Source: an uncultured Opitutaceae bacterium (GTDB taxonomy: Bacteria > Verrucomicrobiota > Verrucomicrobiae > Opitutales > Opitutaceae). From it: DNA of 17,335 nucleotides. A program made the position numbers and the translations under genes. The first letter of the stretch is position 1. Every line of letters begins with the position of its first letter. The notes under the pieces were generated by a model. The model did not search any database. It had not been told where the DNA came from and worked only from the letters and a program-made list of their open reading frames with translations. This document shows positions 15,619 through 17,335 of this stretch, one piece after another. Location of the stretch: assembly GCA_946482625.1 (NCBI GenBank), contig CAMLSH010000019.1, positions 1 to 17,335 of the forward strand, written 5' to 3'.

Positions 15619-15652
15619 ACAAACGCGCGCGCATTTCTCAGCGCGCGTTTGT
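15619..15652 (+). terminator. 12-bp perfect hairpin after the pectate lyase gene
   Basis: ACAAACGCGCGC (15619-15630) pairs perfectly with GCGCGCGTTTGT (15641-15652) around a 10-base loop, 30 bases past the lyase stop and 16 bases before the next start. The stem is very stable, but the following bases lack a T-run. It may terminate weakly, protect the lyase mRNA end, or hinder access to the next gene's start. Confidence 0.6.
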
Positions 15653-15668
15653 CACCCCGTCTCTCTCG

Positions 15669-16817
15669 ATGTTTTCGCACGCCCTCCCCGCCCGCCCAAT
15701 CCCGCGTCGTCTTCTCTTCACCGCGATCCTCGCTGCGGTGAGCGCTGCGTTCTGCGCGCCGTCGTTGCGTGCCCAAAAATTCCTTACGGTCCCCGCCTAC
15801 GCGTCTCTCTCCAGCCTTCCGTTCGCTGACCTGAAGATTGCGCTCGAACACGCCGGCTGGCCCGCCGCCCACGTCCAGGCTCTCCTCGGAGCGGAAATCC
15901 AACACCGCCTCAATCCCGCCCCGGTCATCGCCGCCTCCGATCTGCGGCCCTTCGAGTTCTGGCGCACCGGCCCCGACGCCCATCCCATTCCGGCCACGTC
16001 CAATCGCCAGCGTTCCGAGGAGCAATCCCGACGCGAAGACGCCGTCCGCCAAGCGTTCGACACCCTGTTCCCCGCCTCCGCTGTCACTCCGGAAAGCGAC
16101 GCCTTGCTCGCCTGGGAAGACCGCCGTCGCTGGGGCAATCTTCCCGCCGACAAGCGCGCCGCCGTAGCCCGCGTGATCGATCGCGCCGAACGCACCCGCC
16201 ACGCCCTGTTCGACCAGCGCGGCGGCATGCTTACCCGCAGCGAATGGGACACCGCCTGGAAAATCGCCGAAGACGCGCGCGCCCAGCTCACCCGCCTCCT
16301 CTCACCGGAAGAGCTCCTCGGCCACGATCTCCGCAATTCCGTCACCGCCGAGCGCATGCGCTCCGAACTCGATAACTTCCAACCTTCGCGCGCCGAGTTC
16401 ATCACCATTTTTCAACTACGCCACCCGCTCGAACTCGCCTTCGGCCACAAGCCTCCGGACATCGACGCCTCCATCGATCGGCAGCGTACCGATACCGAGG
16501 CCGCCGTCGAAAAACAACTCGCCGCCGCCTTGGGTGCCGAGCGGTACGACGACTATCGCCTCAGTCTCCAACCCGCGTGCCAGACACTCCAGTTCGACGG
16601 CCGCTTCGCCCGCGCCGACGCCGCGGTCATTCGCAAACTCTACCGCTCGCTCCTGGCCACCAAAGCTCGAATCGCGCAGCTCGGCTCCACTAATGCCGGC
16701 GACCTAAATTCCACCGAGGCCGCGCAATGGAAAGACTCCCTCTACCGCGAATTCCGCGCCGTCCTCGATGAGGAGGGCGCCCGCCGCTACCTCCAGGAAC
16801 AAGGCCTCTGGCCTTGA
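15669..16817 (+). CDS. secreted helical protein of unknown function between two pectate lyases
   Basis: 382 residues. Residues 10-35 form a signal peptide: basic PIPRR, hydrophobic LLFTAILAAVSAAFCA, then SLRA before QKF. The rest is rich in charged helices with no enzyme motif I recognise. Readable landmarks are RAEFITIFQLRHPLELAFG (about 240-260), AALGAERYDDYRLSLQPA (about 290-308) and a C-terminal helix ending EEGARRYLQEQGLWP. The L-x-G/P-E-x-Y-x-x-Y type text recalls the outer domains of the sigma factor and its membrane partner, but the similarity is weak. Proteins of this look are common hypothetical neighbours of sigma factors and secreted enzymes in Verrucomicrobia (recollection, not a search). 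ATG 15669 is chosen because it precedes the signal peptide; no Shine-Dalgarno. A 7-bp hairpin (16800-16816) overlaps the end of the gene. Confidence 0.75.
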   Translation: MFSHALPARPIPRRLLFTAILAAVSAAFCAPSLRAQKFLTVPAYASLSSLPFADLKIALEHAGWPAAHVQALLGAEIQHRLNPAPVIAASDLRPFEFWRTGPDAHPIPATSNRQRSEEQSRREDAVRQAFDTLFPASAVTPESDALLAWEDRRRWGNLPADKRAAVARVIDRAERTRHALFDQRGGMLTRSEWDTAWKIAEDARAQLTRLLSPEELLGHDLRNSVTAERMRSELDNFQPSRAEFITIFQLRHPLELAFGHKPPDIDASIDRQRTDTEAAVEKQLAAALGAERYDDYRLSLQPACQTLQFDGRFARADAAVIRKLYRSLLATKARIAQLGSTNAGDLNSTEAAQWKDSLYREFRAVLDEEGARRYLQEQGLWP

Positions 16818-16834
16818 GCGACAGCCGTTTCCTC

Positions 16835-16855
16835 GCCTCACCGACGAGGCTTTCT
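16835..16855 (+). terminator. short hairpin plus TTTCT, weak terminator candidate
   Basis: GCCTC (16835-16839) pairs with GAGGC (16846-16850) around six bases and is followed by TTTCT. It lies between the helical protein gene and the next lyase start. The stem is short and the T-run broken, so efficiency would be low and the two genes may be partly co-transcribed. Confidence 0.3.
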
Positions 16856-16877
16856 AACCCCAAAAACACAATACCCC

Positions 16878-17335
16878 ATGAAGACACTGAAATCCCTGCT
16901 CCTCGGCCTCCTTGGCCTTTGCTCACTTCCGCTACTCTCCGTCGCCGCCGACGGCTATGGCCGCAACGCCACCGGAGGCGCCGGCGGCGCCAACGTCACC
17001 GCAACCACCGCCGCCCAGCTCAAAACCTACGCCGAGTCCTCCACCACCTACACGATCACTGTTTCCGGCACTATCGACCTCGGCGCCAGCGGCCGGATTA
17101 ACCTGAAGTCGAACAAGACGCTCAAAGGCGCCAACTCCTCCGCCACCATCAAAGGCACCATCAACCTCAGCAGCGTTAACAACGTCATCATCCAAAACCT
17201 CAACATCTCCGCCAACACCGGCGCGGCTGCGGCAAACGACGGCATCTCGATCAACGCCTCGACCAACGTCTTCGTCACCAAGTGCACCATCTACGACTGC
17301 ACCGACGGGAACCTCGATATCGCCAAGGGCTCCGA
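16878..17335 (+). CDS. secreted PL1-family pectate lyase, N-terminal part (runs off the window)
   Basis: ATG 16878 opens a frame that continues without a stop to the last base (152 codons seen). A signal peptide at about 1-23 (LKSLLLGLLGLCSLPLLS, then VAA before DGYGRN) leads into the same PL1 beta-helix text as the other lyases: GTIDLGASGRINLKSNKT, LNISANTG, a calcium-type Asp in NDGIS, and both Asp of TDGNLDIAKGS. The catalytic arginine region lies beyond the edge, so activity cannot be confirmed. It is closest by eye to lyase domain A of the giant protein (shared GRIN, ISANTG..AANDGI, CTDGNLD). No Shine-Dalgarno before the start. Confidence 0.92.
   Translation, partial: MKTLKSLLLGLLGLCSLPLLSVAADGYGRNATGGAGGANVTATTAAQLKTYAESSTTYTITVSGTIDLGASGRINLKSNKTLKGANSSATIKGTINLSSVNNVIIQNLNISANTGAAAANDGISINASTNVFVTKCTIYDCTDGNLDIAKGS

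Noticed and set aside
16800..16816. 7-bp hairpin (CAAGGCC / GGCCTTG) at the end of the helical protein gene as a terminator
   Set aside because: It lies within the coding end, has a 3-base loop and no T-run. It is noted as structure only.
5335..16862. Shared GCTTT..AACCC-like text before the starts at 5352 and 16878 as a common promoter
   Set aside because: The two copies differ in spacing and the motif is absent before the lyase at 14681, so chance is the simpler reading.

Overview
The window reads as chromosomal DNA of a high-GC verrucomicrobial bacterium, most likely of the Opitutaceae type (inference). Grounds: C-rich third codon positions, almost no Shine-Dalgarno sequences before obvious genes, secreted polysaccharide-degrading proteins with Ig-like domains and a Gly-rich C-terminal sorting tail, and an ECF-type sigma factor fused to a membrane anchor and an extracytoplasmic domain. 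No tRNA, rRNA, CRISPR array, transposase or attachment site is visible.

Layout. (1) Positions 1-1291, + strand: the end of a probable SIS-domain sugar isomerase gene, a small lower-GC two-helix membrane ORF, and a BadF/BcrA-type sugar kinase that starts directly on the stop codon of the small ORF. The kinase gene carries five degenerate 7-bp tandem repeats. (2) Positions 1359-5177, - strand: a two-component pair. A large sensor kinase (signal segment, beta-propeller, Y_Y_Y domain, one membrane helix, HisKA_3, HATPase) is directly followed, stop codon to start codon, by a NarL/LuxR-type response regulator. This is a split version of the hybrid sensors that control polysaccharide utilisation. 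(3) Positions 5170-5351: a divergent control region with a TATAAT promoter, an inverted repeat and a perfect 12-bp palindrome. (4) Positions 5352-11444, + strand: a 2030-residue secreted protein combining a pectin methylesterase, two family-1 pectate lyase (PL1) domains, seven Ig-like domains and a Gly-rich C-terminal membrane anchor, closed by a strong terminator. (5) Positions 11641-14210: the membrane-tethered sigma factor and, overlapping it by 4 bp, a membrane protein whose outer domain looks like a paralogue of the sigma factor's own outer domain. (6) Positions 14211-14680: no convincing gene. (7) Positions 14681-17335: a stand-alone PL1 pectate lyase, a secreted helical protein of unknown function, and the start of another PL1 lyase cut by the window edge.

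Working model (inference). The locus is a pectin-degradation island. The two-component pair probably senses a pectin fragment and controls the divergent giant esterase/lyase. Esterase and lyase act in sequence: the esterase removes methyl groups and makes the acidic polymer that PL1 lyases cut. The giant protein would sit on the cell surface, and the smaller lyases would be free secreted enzymes. Each lyase domain of the giant most resembles a different stand-alone lyase next door. The second lyase domain of the giant has lost the catalytic arginine and calcium-binding positions, so it is probably a binding module. The membrane-bound sigma factor and its paralogous partner are the most unusual regulatory element and may couple an envelope or substrate signal to transcription.
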